Assembly (NCBI GenBank): GCA_963969495.1
Contig: OZ018331.1
Location: 150,348,761-150,412,760 of the forward strand
Length of the DNA: 64,000 nt
Direction of reading: 5' to 3'
Origin: Ceratothoa steindachneri
Taxonomy: Eukaryota > Arthropoda > Malacostraca > Isopoda > Cymothoidae
The position numbers were made by a program, and so were the translations under genes. Below the pieces are notes generated by a model, which was given only the letters and a program-made list of their open reading frames with translations, made no database searches and had not been told where the DNA came from. Shown here piece by piece: positions 22,660 through 33,501 of this stretch. Within the stretch, counting starts at the first letter, position 1. Every line of letters starts with the position of its first letter.

Positions 22660-23000
22660 TATTAACTTTTTAAATCTATCGTGACACTGATTGGACATTT
22701 ATTGAAGTGCTTATGTCTAAAAGCTGATTGGTCATTTTGTTAACGCTAAGGTCTGTTATTTCAAAAATGAACATGTGTATGACACTTAAATGTATATCAA
22801 TCCTGATTGGTTGAAATTTGTAGAATTATGAGTAGATAGAATGACTATTTATATAGGTGTATTTTTGTGGAAAAATAGAGCTAGCAAGAAGAAAGAAGTT
22901 GTCATATCCGTTCGCCATTTCGAGGCTTGTTCCAGCTGTTTATCAAGGAATAAAGAATCCAGTTAAATATTTTCCTTTATCCTAAGGAAGCGTTTGATCA
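22660..23000 (+). promoter_or_regulatory. Promoter/LTR-like block with three CTGATTGG boxes (unit 1)
   Basis: CTGATTGG occurs at 22687, 22724 and 22803 (inverted CCAAT), followed by a TATA-like TTTATATAGG at 22848 and AATAAA at 22949. The order suits an LTR or RNA polymerase II promoter upstream of the LTR retrotransposon. No second copy of the block was seen 3' of the pol gene, so LTR identity is unproven. 23001-23734 is unassigned leader. Confidence 0.4.
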
Positions 23001-23762
23001 TTTGACTCAGCCTACCAAACAACGAGAGAGAAATCGTTATTTAGCCTCTATAGATGTTTGGTATGATTTTGTCTAGATATTTCCACTGTGTAAGTTTGAA
23101 ATCTAATTATGATTCTACTCGGCAGAAAGTACGATTTTAAACAAATCATAATGTGGAAAGTTGGGAGAAGCAAATAAAGCTGAAAGGATGTAATAAAATA
23201 ACTGGAAAAAATTTGATGTTCTCATATTTTGACTTTACTTTTGTCTACGCGAAAAAGAACACGTTTTCTATGAAGACGGGAAAAGAGTAAATAAAGGTTA
23301 AAATAGAAACGGAAACAATTCTAAATATATATAATAGGCTAAATTTATTTAGCACTTTACGAATTAATTTATTTAATTTAGCTTAAGTATTATTTTTGGA
23401 TACTGTAGTTACAGGGAAGCACACCAAAGAATGTTGTGGTTTGTCAATGTTGGAATGAGCTGTCTGGCCTAGCTGAGAAGAGAGAAACCACGCCCGTTTG
23501 CCGCGGTTAGCGACAAGCGCGTTTGTCGTATTGTTGTGGCAGATCCTGAAGTTGGGTAGGTGGTCCTGATTTGCTCCAATGTCGATTAAGGTGTTGGGAA
23601 GAAGTGGAGATTGAGGTTTACCGGCGCAGGTCAGTAGAGTTATTGTCTGGAAAAGGTTTGTTTACGTTGACACCGTCGATCGTCTATCATGCTGCAGCTC
23701 AACTAAGTAAGACTTTCTCCTGTGTATTTATACTTTGTATAATCTGGCCACAAGCTATCTAG

Positions 23763-24286
23763 GCCGAACAATAGAAGGGAAGTTCAAAGTATCGTCGGAA
23801 GTGATAAAGCCATTCACTGGAGAGGGTGACGTGATGGCGTGGTTGAAAAAAGTAAAGTTGGTGACCAAGCTGCAAAATATAATGGCCCTATCAAGTTTCA
23901 TGCCATTATATTTGGTAGGGTGTTACCTTAGAAATATATGTAGAGATAAAAGAAAGTTAGCAAGCAGGCGTCGATAAGATTTAGCTTAGGCTAAATGAAG
24001 CATTTACTGATAGATCTTTTTTTGCCGAACAATAGAAGGGAAGTTCAAAGTATCGTCGGAAGTGATAAAGCCATTCACTGGAGAGGGTGACGTGATGGCG
24101 TGGTTGAAAAAAGTAAAGTTGGTGACCAAGCTGCAAAATATAATGGCCCTATCAAGTTTCATGCCATTATATTTGGTAGGGTGTTACCTTAGAAATATAT
24201 GTAGAGATAAAAGAAAGTTAGCAAGCAGGCGTCGATAAGATTTAGCCCAGGCTAAATGAATCATTTACTGATAGATCTTTTTTTGC
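23763..24286 (+). repeat. 261-bp direct tandem duplication inside gag (unit 1)
   Basis: 23763-24023 and 24024-24286 start GCCGAACAATAGAAGGGAAG and are nearly identical (differences include TT versus CC and G versus T near the end). Each encodes the gag segment TGEGDVMAWLKKVKLVTKLQ, so the first gag repeat is non-productive. Confidence 0.95.
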
Positions 24287-24614
24287 TTATGGGAAGTTAG
24301 TGAATATGAGGTGTACTGCTGAACAGGTGGATGTTTCTGCCAATGAGATAAAGGAGATTGGCTAGCCTGGCAGTGTTTACCGGGGATAGCCTTGAGCACA
24401 TTGTAATGCTGGTATTTGTGAATGGGTTTCCTGGCCACATTTGTATGGAGTTTAAGCAGGCAGAAAACATTGAAAAAATGTCAGTGAGTGATATTCTCAC
24501 CAGGGCCAGAGTCTTGACTGCTCATAGAGCTAGTCGAGTACCAACAGTAGCTGTTTATCAAGTAATCGTGAGGAAAACTCAAGAGCCTCGGAAGAGGGAC
24601 GCTGGTTGCCAGTA

Positions 24615-25690
24615 ATGGTGATAGATTACCGAGTTATCGCGTAATCTTTTGGCAAGGACTCCGGTTGAGACAGATGCCCCGATTGGTTGGCGTTGCCCTT
24701 TATAAATTCCCATAAGGGTATTTATTGATTGCTATGGGGTGCCCTAAGCCGAGGGGCGGTCTTATTCTCGCGACGGGGTCAAAATAGCCTGGAAGATGGG
24801 GATAGACCACACCAGGGTAGAACACCGGTATTTCGGGAGTTACGTAATCGCGAGGAATTGCGATTAACAAGGTTTCCCGATTAATAAGTCCTTGAAGCAG
24901 GAAGATTGAGGAACGTCAGGATATTGAAGTCACCAAAGCAAAAATAGAATTATTATTGAACTAGATCTTATTGCACTTTACAAAAGTTCTTTAATTAAGT
25001 TTTAAATTCTAAGTTATGACATAAATTAAGTTCGAGGTCAAGTGCGGGCAAGGTCTAATGGAGGCGGACGAATAGAGCTTTTAAGAGTTACACTTTAATG
25101 TCTGCGTTATGTACACGACTATATACGCGAATCCGAGAGATAGGACTGAACGATATATAACGCGATATATTGCTATATAAAACAGTAATCTAATTATCCT
25201 CATTTTTCTGGCTTCACACTGTTATATCTTCAATTTAGGCCACATCCTAGAAGTTACTCGTCCAACTAAGCCACACCTCCCTTTTATGTACCGGCCTGTT
25301 GATTTGTCGGTATTAACATAACTCGACTTTTAATTGGCTACTGCTGAACATATTGATAAGAAAGGCACTCCGACTATTGGGTAAAATTCTCTGTGGGCGG
25401 TGGTATGTTGCCATGGAGACAGCTTCCTAATCTGGTTACTATTTGTTTAATAGTGATAGCTACCCGGTTTATTCTGGATTCTGCCTTGATTATAATGTCT
25501 GCCTAGGATTGCCTCGACCATCTCTAACAGAGATAACTGTGCTCCGTTTACTACGGTGTGACATACTCGTAAACGGCGCTAACTAAACTTTTCTCTCTGT
25601 GTGTACTTTATGTGTGTAGCGACTATTGCGTGTATCCTATTTTGGACGTACACGCCGGCCACTACAGCTGTTATAGCAAGTGAGACGCGG
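24615..25690. other. Unidentified insertion between gag and zinc knuckle (unit 1)
   Basis: About 1.1 kb of non-coding DNA splitting gag from its zinc knuckle. No protein similarity or terminal repeats seen. Its right edge resembles the sequence after the (TA)n at 9953 (ctacagctgtta at both). Could be a solo LTR or an unknown element. Confidence 0.35.
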
Positions 25691-28535
25691 ACAGCGTTTT
25701 ATCTGTGAAGGACGACACATGGCAAGGTTCTGCGGGAAGCGAAGACAAATCCTGTGCTTTAGGTGTGGGAAATAAGGGCACATAGCCATACAGTGTGAGC
25801 AGGGAAATGAGAAGCAGGGGCTCTTGTGCCGCAGCTACCCTCTCAAAAGAATAAAGCCCTCAAATGTACTACCAGTTATTGAAGTGTTGTTAAGGGGAGT
25901 AGTGGTGTGTGCGTTGGTTGACACGGGGTGTTCAACTACAGTGGTGAAATCTCAGCTGTTTGACTGTTCAACTACAGTTTGCGGTTAACGGGAGAGAAGT
26001 CAAATGCAAAGGCAAATGTTGGATTGAGCTGGCGGTGGGTGGGACACACCAGGGAGTGCAAGCAGTAATGATTGATGAAATTGTTAATGTAGTAATCTGA
26101 ATGGACGTTGGTGAACGTCTGGGGGGCGTATCAACAGTCAAGGGACTGTGAGATTCGGAGTGGGTCATTGTTTGGTAGTTGCTGTAGAAGAACAGAGAAG
26201 CTATGAAGAGAAAGGCAGTGAGTGTTTAATTGAAGATAAGGATTTTAAAGCGAGATTTGATGGCAGGTATTGGACTGTACAATGTTACTGGGAAGCGGAT
26301 GGGCCACCTGTGATAAATAACTCAATCTCTTGCTACGACAAACAGTTAACTCAGAGGAAAAGAGAAGAGTTTGAAAAAGAGGTAGAACGCTGGATAGATG
26401 AAGGTATCCTTCTATCTTGGAAGGAGGGAGTTGAAAGTGGGTTTCTGCCGCTAATGGCAGTTGAGCAGCAGACTAAGAGAAAAACACGTTCTGTTTTGGA
26501 CGAATGCATATGTAAAGAGTCACACTGGAGATGAGGTGACTGATGTGTGCAGTGAGGTTATGCGTGAGGGGAGGATGGTGGAGTGAGATGTGACTCTTGT
26601 TGATCTTAAATCCGCTTATCTGCAAATAAAAGTTTCAAATAAATTAGGGAAATACCGACTAGTCAAATATAAAGGCTGAACATTTTGCTTGCCGCGATTA
26701 GGCTTTGTGCTAAACTGTTCACCACGCATCATGGCAAAATTCCCTAAACGGTGCTCTTTAAATCAAAAAGGATACAGCTGGCCACACGCTCATACATTGA
26801 TGACATTTTGGTAGATTTTTCACAAGTGTCTACTAAAGAATTAATTGACCATCTAAATAGGTTTGGTCTGGTTACAAAGCCGCCAGAGCCTCTGGATGGA
26901 GGAGCAGCAGTTGGACTTAAACTTCAAAGGAATGAAAAAGGTGGACTCATTTTTTTCATGCGAATGATCTGCCAGGCATAGTGAAAAATCTTACAAAGAG
27001 GGAGTTGTTCTCTATATGTGGCAAGTTGGTCAGGCATTACCCCCTAGCTGGATGGTTGCGAGTTGCTTTTAGCTATATTAAGAGAAGAGCAGAAGGAAAG
27101 AAGGGGGGTGGCTTTGTCGGAGAGGACACAATGCGTATGATATAAATATTGGAAGAAGTCAGAAGGACAGACTCAATAAATGGGAGCTGGAATGTTCCGA
27201 AGAAAGACAATGGTGTTGTTTGGTGCGATGCTAGTAGTATCGCTCTTGGGATGTTACTTGAGATCGATGGATGTGACGTAGAGGATGCTTCCTGGCTAAG
27301 AAAGGAAAATAATTATAATCATATAAATGTATCAAATTTGGAGGCAATTTTGAAAGGGTTTAATTTAGCATTGGAATGGGTCTTGAGATAGATAAATCTG
27401 ATGACAGATTTCACAGCAGTGCACGGATGGGTGAACGCTGCTATGGCAGAAGAGAAGAGAATCCGAACGAAAGGGGCTTCAGAAATGATAATCAAGAAAC
27501 GCCTGGGCACTCTGAAAAATCTGAGTGAGGAGTTTAACCTAAGGATAGTAGTCACCATTCTCCCAACAATGAAGAATAAAGCCGATGCATTAACTAGAGT
27601 GATCGAAGGGTGGCTGGCAACCAAAGAGGAAGATCCTACGATGAGAGATTCAACCATATGTGCAGCAGCAGTTGACCTGGAAGAGATTCATGATATATAC
27701 CATTTAGGAGTGGACCGTTCATTGGTTTTAGCCAGGAAAATAGATCCCACAGTAACCAAAAGTGCAGTGCAGCAGGTGGTGAAAAGCTGTGGGATGTGCC
27801 AAACGATTGACCCTGCTCTAGTGGTGCATCGTAGAGGAGAACTTGGGGTACCAGAGAATTGGAAGAGGCTAGTTGTAGATGTCGACCACTCTATATAGGT
27901 GGCATATCTGTCCATCGTAGATTGTGGACCAGTAAGACCTACCATCTGGAAGGAGCTTACGAGTAAATCTGCTAAGAGTATAACTTCAGTAGTGAATAAC
28001 TTGTTTTTATAGAGGGGTCCAGTAGACGAGCTTTTGATGGACAATGATACAGTTTTCTGATCAGAGTCACGAGAAAGGCTCCTCAGCAAGTGGAATGTTC
28101 ACCAGTTTTTCAGAGCAGCATATCGACCGGGCGGCAATGGGATAGTAGTGAGGCATCATAGATCGATTAATGTGATGGCAAAACGAGGCGGCATTAGCCT
28201 ATTGAAGGCCGTCTTTTGATATAACATGTCCCCTAGGTCTGCACAAGATGAACAATCAGTATCCGAGAAATCGGTATTCCGATACGATTGGAGACACCGT
28301 GCAGCATTGCTACTTAAGGTTGGGAAAGGAGAGGTTTCGTCTGCAAGAATGGAAGAGGGAGTTTGGATGAAACCGGCACATGCTCGTTGTACATCTCATT
28401 GGCAAAAATGATTACTTACAATAATTAGCTCTCAGAATAATGTGTCGATAGATGGTACGCCAAGACATGTTCTTGATGTTCGTAGAGCAGTCCATCCACA
28501 CAAATGTATACAAAGAAATGAGGAGGAAGAATAGG

Positions 28536-29290
28536 AGTTTGGGTATTGGAATCTCCACACCCCATAGTTCGCGGTATCCGTGATACCACAATTTTTACGA
28601 ACCAGGTAAATGTTGAGATTATCTTCTCCTGCGTTCCTGGTCATGTGGGAATTGCGGGGAATGAGCGCGCGGAAGAGAGCGCCAAAGTGTCCTCAAGGAC
28701 TGGGTAACCAGATTAACGTTTTGCTCTTCCTCACATCAACTACATGGTATGAATCAGGACAGCCCTCCGGGCTTTTGACAAATAAGATGTGAGAGGGCTG
28801 AGGAGTACTTAAAGACTGCCATTGCCCGGCGACTGTTTCCTTGGGCCTACCACTCAATGCTCTAACTGCTTTAATTCACTCTCTGCTGTCTTCGAATGGG
28901 CACAAACGCGGGACGCAACGCCATTTGATGGAGCACCCGACAGCACTTTATTGCGACGTCTGCGTTGCCATCCAGACTGTTCAACACATTATTGTTGAAT
29001 GTTCCAGGCCGGGTGATCTTCGCGCACGTTACCTGTTCCAGTATCTGGATGAGTGAGGTCACTACCGTTTCTCCCTTGTACTCGTGATGGGTTTGTCTAA
29101 ACAGAGTTATGGCTTATCTGACTTTTTGGAGGAGGTTGGCTTCTTTAATTTTATTTGCCTCTTTTTGTTGTAGGTTGTATGTTCCTGCACCGAATGAGGC
29201 GGGCCTCAACCCAATGCAGTAACGTACTTCTTTCTTTTTTGTCCTTTTGTTTTTCGTTTTTTGTTCTTTGTGTTGCCCCCCCCCCCCTTC
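28536..29290 (+). pseudogene. LINE 3' fragment: RNase H and cysteine tail (unit 1)
   Basis: Frame starting near 28550: HPIVRGIRDTT, then VEIIFSCVPGHVGIAGNERA (C-terminal block of a LINE-type RNase H, with the family W of FxWVPGHxG read as C), EESAKVSS. After frame changes come RRLFPWAYHSM and HLMEHPTALYCDVCV..TVQHIIVECSRPGDLRAR, the cysteine-histidine tail following RNase H in I/Jockey-type LINEs. The 3' region includes a T-rich stretch and a run of 12 C near 29275. It abuts the integrase end of the LTR element, suggesting insertion into it or deletion between them. Confidence 0.75.
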
Positions 29291-29975
29291 ATTGTTGCGA
29301 ATTTTAGAATAGCCCAGTACTAGGCTATAATTTTATTTACGGTGACCAATGACTTTGGACACAATCGCCAGATGGGCGAATTTATATATAGAAAAAAATG
29401 TAGCTTCGGAAAATAATTACAAGACTATAATTTGGCGCCAGTATGTATCGCCCTCTTGAAAGGCAGGTGATAATTTGGGCGACAAAATTGTTCTATAAAA
29501 TTGCACAGAATTTTAAAGATTAAGAGAGGAGTGTTATTTTTTTATGTGCCACTGTATATTGCTTATATTATTATTTCCTATTGTTTTTTATTATTATTCT
29601 TGCAGTAGACAATAAAATTTTCGTGGTAAATTTCCACAACATCTTCGCGACGATTTTTTGGCCATACAATTATTTTTCTGACGAGGAATGTGAATATGAT
29701 TGTAATTATTTCCTCTATTTATTTTCTTTCTGGATAAAAGGTTTATTTCAGTGTTATTTCATTAAATTAGATAAAATTTACAAACATCCACACTACGAAT
29801 TTTTTGGTCAAAATATATTTTTCTGACGTATTAAGCGTCAGAAACACGAATATGATATTCATTACCACCGTAAATAGATTACTTTCCAGTTACTTTTAGG
29901 TTTATGTGAGCTACCAAGAAAATTAAGCAACTTTCGGCGAAAATTAGCGATTTGCTGAGATAACGACGATCATAA
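29291..29975. other. AT-rich unassigned DNA (unit 1)
   Basis: An 81-codon frame at 29581-29826 is Phe/Ile/Tyr-rich and looks like AT-bias noise. TTAGCGATTT (29944-29953) is perfectly inverted at 29974-29983. Confidence 0.5.
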
Positions 29976-30110
29976 ATCGCTAACCTACGCTAGTCTGACC
30001 TACCCAACCTAACCAAGCCTACCTTTTTTTATGACGAGGTACGTTAGGTTCGGCTGAGTTAGGTTATACTAGGTTATGTTAATTTGGAATAGGTTAGGTT
30101 AGGCTAAGTT
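29976..30110. repeat. GGTTAGG/CCTAACC cluster in inverted arrangement (unit 1)
   Basis: Left half carries CTAACC and AACCTAACC (30006-30014). Right half carries TTAGGTT repeatedly, ending GGTTAGGTT (30092-30100). The halves are separated by a T-run. Scattered TTAGGTT words are common in arthropod genomes; the inverted layout suggests a fold-back or MITE rather than a telomere remnant. Confidence 0.65.
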
Positions 30111-30907
30111 TGTGACACAATTGAGTTAAACATTTATACCCACCAATTTTTTCCGAATTTATTTGGCAATAATGGCTGACGATCTCCCGAGCAAAACTAC
30201 ACTAGTCGACTACTGTTTGATGTATTAAATCTACTTGCTTCCCGATTTCATGCTGGGTGGCTCTATTAAATACGAAAAAAATATACAAAATGAATCACTT
30301 TAACTGGCTTTATTCGAGCATTTTTAAAAAAGGTTTCGTGTAACGTAGATCTCTAAAAGGGGCAATAGTTTGGGGGAGGTTATTTTTGTTAACTTCCAGC
30401 TCACTGCCGCACACCGAAGATACATTTCCCATTTATGGGTGTATACTTAGCCAAAAAGGATAAGAAATTTGTTTGAGTGGATAAAATAGTTCCAAAATTT
30501 ATGAACAAGAGCGAACAACCAATACAGACTAAACTTGAGAGATAAGGACACACTTAAATGGTCACGGTTTTAAATTGTCAACTCTCTTTGGACTATTTTA
30601 GGCGATAATTTGGTAGCCCAAATTAACGCCCATATTTTATCTAAGTGCTAACATTTGTCTTTTTCACGCGTAGGTATAGGAAAAAAACATTAAAAAACAT
30701 CAACAGGGAAGCATGATTTATTTAGTCTGCGCTAATGCTTTTTGATCATATATTTATAATTACCATTAAAAAGTGTAACTTTTCCATCCGTAACTAACTT
30801 TCAAGCACTAATAAGTAAAAAAAATATTGCTTTGTGCGCCGAATAAATAGTGGTAATTGTACAGATTAACATCTTGTCATTGATATCTTGTTTTAAACTA
30901 TAGGTTG

Positions 30908-31634
30908 CAGTGGTGACTCGTAGCTAAAATTAGTGGGAATGTTGCATCAAAATTTTTTTAGTATTGTTTTAATATTGTGTAAAAGGAAATAAAAATATAA
31001 AGGAAAATTCATGGATAAACTTGATAAAATCCTAACCTAGAACAAAATGAAAAGTTTTTAATTACTAATAGCGAAAATTGTTACAGTTCAAGCTTGATCC
31101 ATTCATTTAAAAACGAAATCCAATATTCTTGTTTGAATTAGCGCAAAAAAGATTAATTATTTTCTCCTTGATCTCTCGATGACTACTGAGGAATCTTTTC
31201 TTCAATGAAAGCACTGCAAGTGCATTTAGTTTTTCAGAATTCATAAAATATAAGAACTGAAAAAAAAAATTATACACATTCAAGAATATGAACACGATTT
31301 TAAGCACAACGCAAGAAGAGTAAAAAAGAAACACTACCTTTCACCAACACACCAGGGTCGGCACTGCGTGAGCCATAGTGCTCTCTCTCCCTAGCGAGCA
31401 GCTTCCTATCTTAGACATATGAGCATGCGCACAACCGCCAAAAATACAAAACTTTTGTATTTTTTTTCATAAAATAGGGGATAGCTACTGACATTAAATT
31501 TAAGAATTAATTAATGCACAATTATAAAGAAAGAATTAAAGAAAGAAGGACTCATTATATTGAATGTTATTGATAATATCGAGTGGAAATAGGGGTGCTG
31601 CAGTTCTGCAGTGCCTATACACGAGCCGCCACTA
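30908..31634 (-). mobile_element. Internally deleted hAT element with 8-bp TSD (unit 1)
   Basis: Left end CAGTGGTGACTCGTAG and the inverted right end TAGTGGCGGCTCGTGT form imperfect TIRs. Both sides carry ATAGGTTG (30900-30907 and 31635-31642), the 8-bp duplication expected of hAT. 31107-31240 on the minus strand encodes NSEKLNALAVLSLKKRFLSS and EIKEKIINLFCANSN, which resembles the hAT C-terminal dimerisation tail. Only this end of the transposase remains in 727 bp, so it is a non-autonomous deletion derivative. 30111-30899 to its left is unassigned. Confidence 0.92.
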
Positions 31635-31642
31635 ATAGGTTG

Positions 31643-32126
31643 AGTAGTCTGGGTAATCCTCTTCAGAGTGGTATGATTACTAAGGGTGATTTGTCACCAA
31701 GTTTTGGTACCACTCTTGGGGCAACCAAATAGGTTTCTTGATTCGGCTTGGTGGCTGCCTGTTTGCTTCTACTGTGAATGTCTGGTATTCACAAGGCACT
31801 GACTCCAAAAGGGTAGAAATTTCTCTTCTTGCTTGATTATAGGCTGGGTAAAGGTAATCGGAGATTTCCTCAAAGGTAAAAGAAAACTTGGAGCTGGATT
31901 CAATATTCCTTATTCGGCGGGAACTTTGTTATCGTCTTCAGATGTCTTTTCTTGATAAGAGAATTTATGGGGGCGGGGATGTAGGATACCTGTTTATGCG
32001 GTGGTACAGGTTGCTTGTTTGTGGGTGCGTGATCGGTAATTACAAGGGCATGTATTGAAGAGTTCTCGTTGGTATTGCGCTCGACGGGTGATGAGGATTT
32101 AGGACCCCTTATATTTCTCACGGGGG
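31643..32126. other. Unassigned sequence (unit 1)
   Basis: A 79-codon minus frame (31900-32139) overlaps the end of the next gene and has no recognisable domain. It probably marks where that gene is truncated. Confidence 0.4.
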
Positions 32127-33184
32127 TTACGCGTTGCATCCCAGATCACGATGTGCTAAAAGCATATTAGTAACCAGATCCTCGTAGTTATGCGCTTTTT
32201 TGTTTCCTAAGAAATTACGAACAACGGCAGAAAATGAGAGCCAGGCTGCCTTCTCTTTTTTATTCATGGTGTTCACAAATCTAGAATCATTCAGAAGTCT
32301 TCGGATTTGGGGAACATCCAATACTCCTGTTTTTATTTTTTCGTATGACAAAGCAAGAAACGCCGATACTATGTACTGAAAACAATCATTGTCAGTGCTC
32401 AACGCCTTGACATACTGCTTCATCAACCCGAGTTTGAGATGAAGTAGAGGAAAAACGATCTTCTCTCGACTTACGATTCGCTCATTAACAATGTTTGGCA
32501 TTCCTGCTTCCAAAGTTTCCTGAACTGGCCAATCCTTTTGGGACCAGTGTTTGTCACGGGCTCGACTGTCCCACATACAGATATAGCATGGAAACTTTGT
32601 ATATCCCTTCTGTTGGCCAAGGAGGAAGTTGACCATCTTAAGGTCTACACATATGATCCAATTGTGTTCATGGTACTTAAGTAAATCCATGACCATTCTT
32701 ATGTCATCGTAAGTTTTTCGCAGATGGACAGAGTGACCGAGAAGAACTGCACCAAAGTCATTGCCATCATGCAAAAGGACATACTTGAGGCTACGCTTGG
32801 AGCTATCCAAAAACAGTCTCTACTCAGCAGGGCTATAGGTGCCAAATCCCAACTCGGTAAACAGACCAGAAACATCGTGGCAGTATACAAATTGTTTGTC
32901 CTCGGAGAAATACTTGACAAATGTACTCTCCCTTGTTCGGTAATATGATACCCGTACCAACCTGTCAAGCATATGTCTTTCACTCAACCTGGAGGCTAAA
33001 AGTTCTGCAGCTTTCTTGGAGAGTGCCAAATCACGTTTCAAGTCATTCAAATCCTCTTGATTGAAACAGTGAGGAGCTAATGACTGTTTATCATCTGATG
33101 ATGAATCTGCAAACTCTGAATCCATTTCTTGGGTGGCCATATCAGGTACATCATTTTCATGCTCGGAGGAAGCATATCCACTGA
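32127..33184 (-). pseudogene. Uncharacterised multicopy gene family, probable DDE-type transposase relic (unit 1)
   Basis: Minus-strand frame open from the unit edge: FSGYASSEHENDVPD, MATQEMDSEFADSSSDDKQS (acidic, Ser-rich), LNDLKRDLALSKKAAELLAS, FSEDKQFVYCHDVSGLFTEL. It is then interrupted by one TAG at 32817-32819 (family Trp, I believe) and continues LFLDSSKRSLKYVLLHDGND, WIICVDLKMVNFLLGQQKGY, a CYIC pair, DSRARDKHW, FPLLHLKLGLMKQYVKAL, AAWLSFSAVVRNFLGNKKAH, LLAHRDLGCNA. Asp in LFLDSS, Asp in CVDLK, a CxxC and HLKLGL are spaced as in RNase H-fold transposases of the CMC/Kolobok kind; this is inference. The expected C-terminal third with a catalytic Glu is missing. The 5' end is cut at the array-unit boundary. 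Confidence 0.75.
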
Positions 33185-33501
33185 AAATCTGTGCGAGGTT
33201 GGGGGAATACGTAAATTAAAAACAAAGAGTTATGGAAAATATATATTATTGAATAAACAGTTAGATTATTTAAAGGTGAATTTAGACAGTAACAGTTTAT
33301 GATTGTATTGAGAATTGCGCGTGTGAATTAAATTTGAGTGAGTTAACGGGAATGGATTTACAATTGATAACTATGGTTTGGTAATTAGAATATAACAATT
33401 AATGATTGATAATTGGATTATAATTAGTAATTAGATAATTGAGTATAACAATTGATGATTAATAATTAGATTATAATTGGTGATTGGAAAATTGTTAAAT
33501 A

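Larger units (their letters stand above)
23735..28535 (+). pseudogene. LTR retrotransposon gag-pol relic (unit 1)
   Basis: Plus-strand remains in canonical order. Gag has VIKPFTGEGDVMAWLKKVKL (23800s), LNESFTDRSFFAYGKLVNMR and GDSLEHIVMLVFVNGFPGH. After an unrelated stretch comes a zinc knuckle CFRCGK-stop-GHIAIQC (about 25757) and a retropepsin ALVDTGCSTTVV (about 25910). RT: VNNSISCYDKQ-type linker, MAVEQQTKRKTRSVLD, VTLVDLKSAYLQIKVSNK, SYIDDILVDFSQ. RNase H: GVVWCDASSIALGM, then DASWLRKENNYNHINVSNLE and KNKADALTRV. Integrase: zinc-binding HDIYHLGVDR and CGMC, VDVDH, DELLMDND, then GNGIVVRHHR where the catalytic Glu is Val. The C-terminal part has TPRHVLDVRRAVHP to about 28500. Many stops. 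No LTR pair found. Ty3-like is only an inference. Confidence 0.88.

Noticed and set aside
29581..29826. 81-codon Phe/Ile-rich ORF
   Set aside because: AT-bias noise with no motif.
30000..30110. Interstitial telomere
   Set aside because: The TTAGG words are irregular, interrupted and palindromically arranged rather than a uniform tandem array.
33140..33210. Intron acceptor TTTTCAG at the 5' edge of the transposase-like gene
   Set aside because: It coincides exactly with the array junction, so the sequence there is a breakpoint product. No donor or branch evidence.
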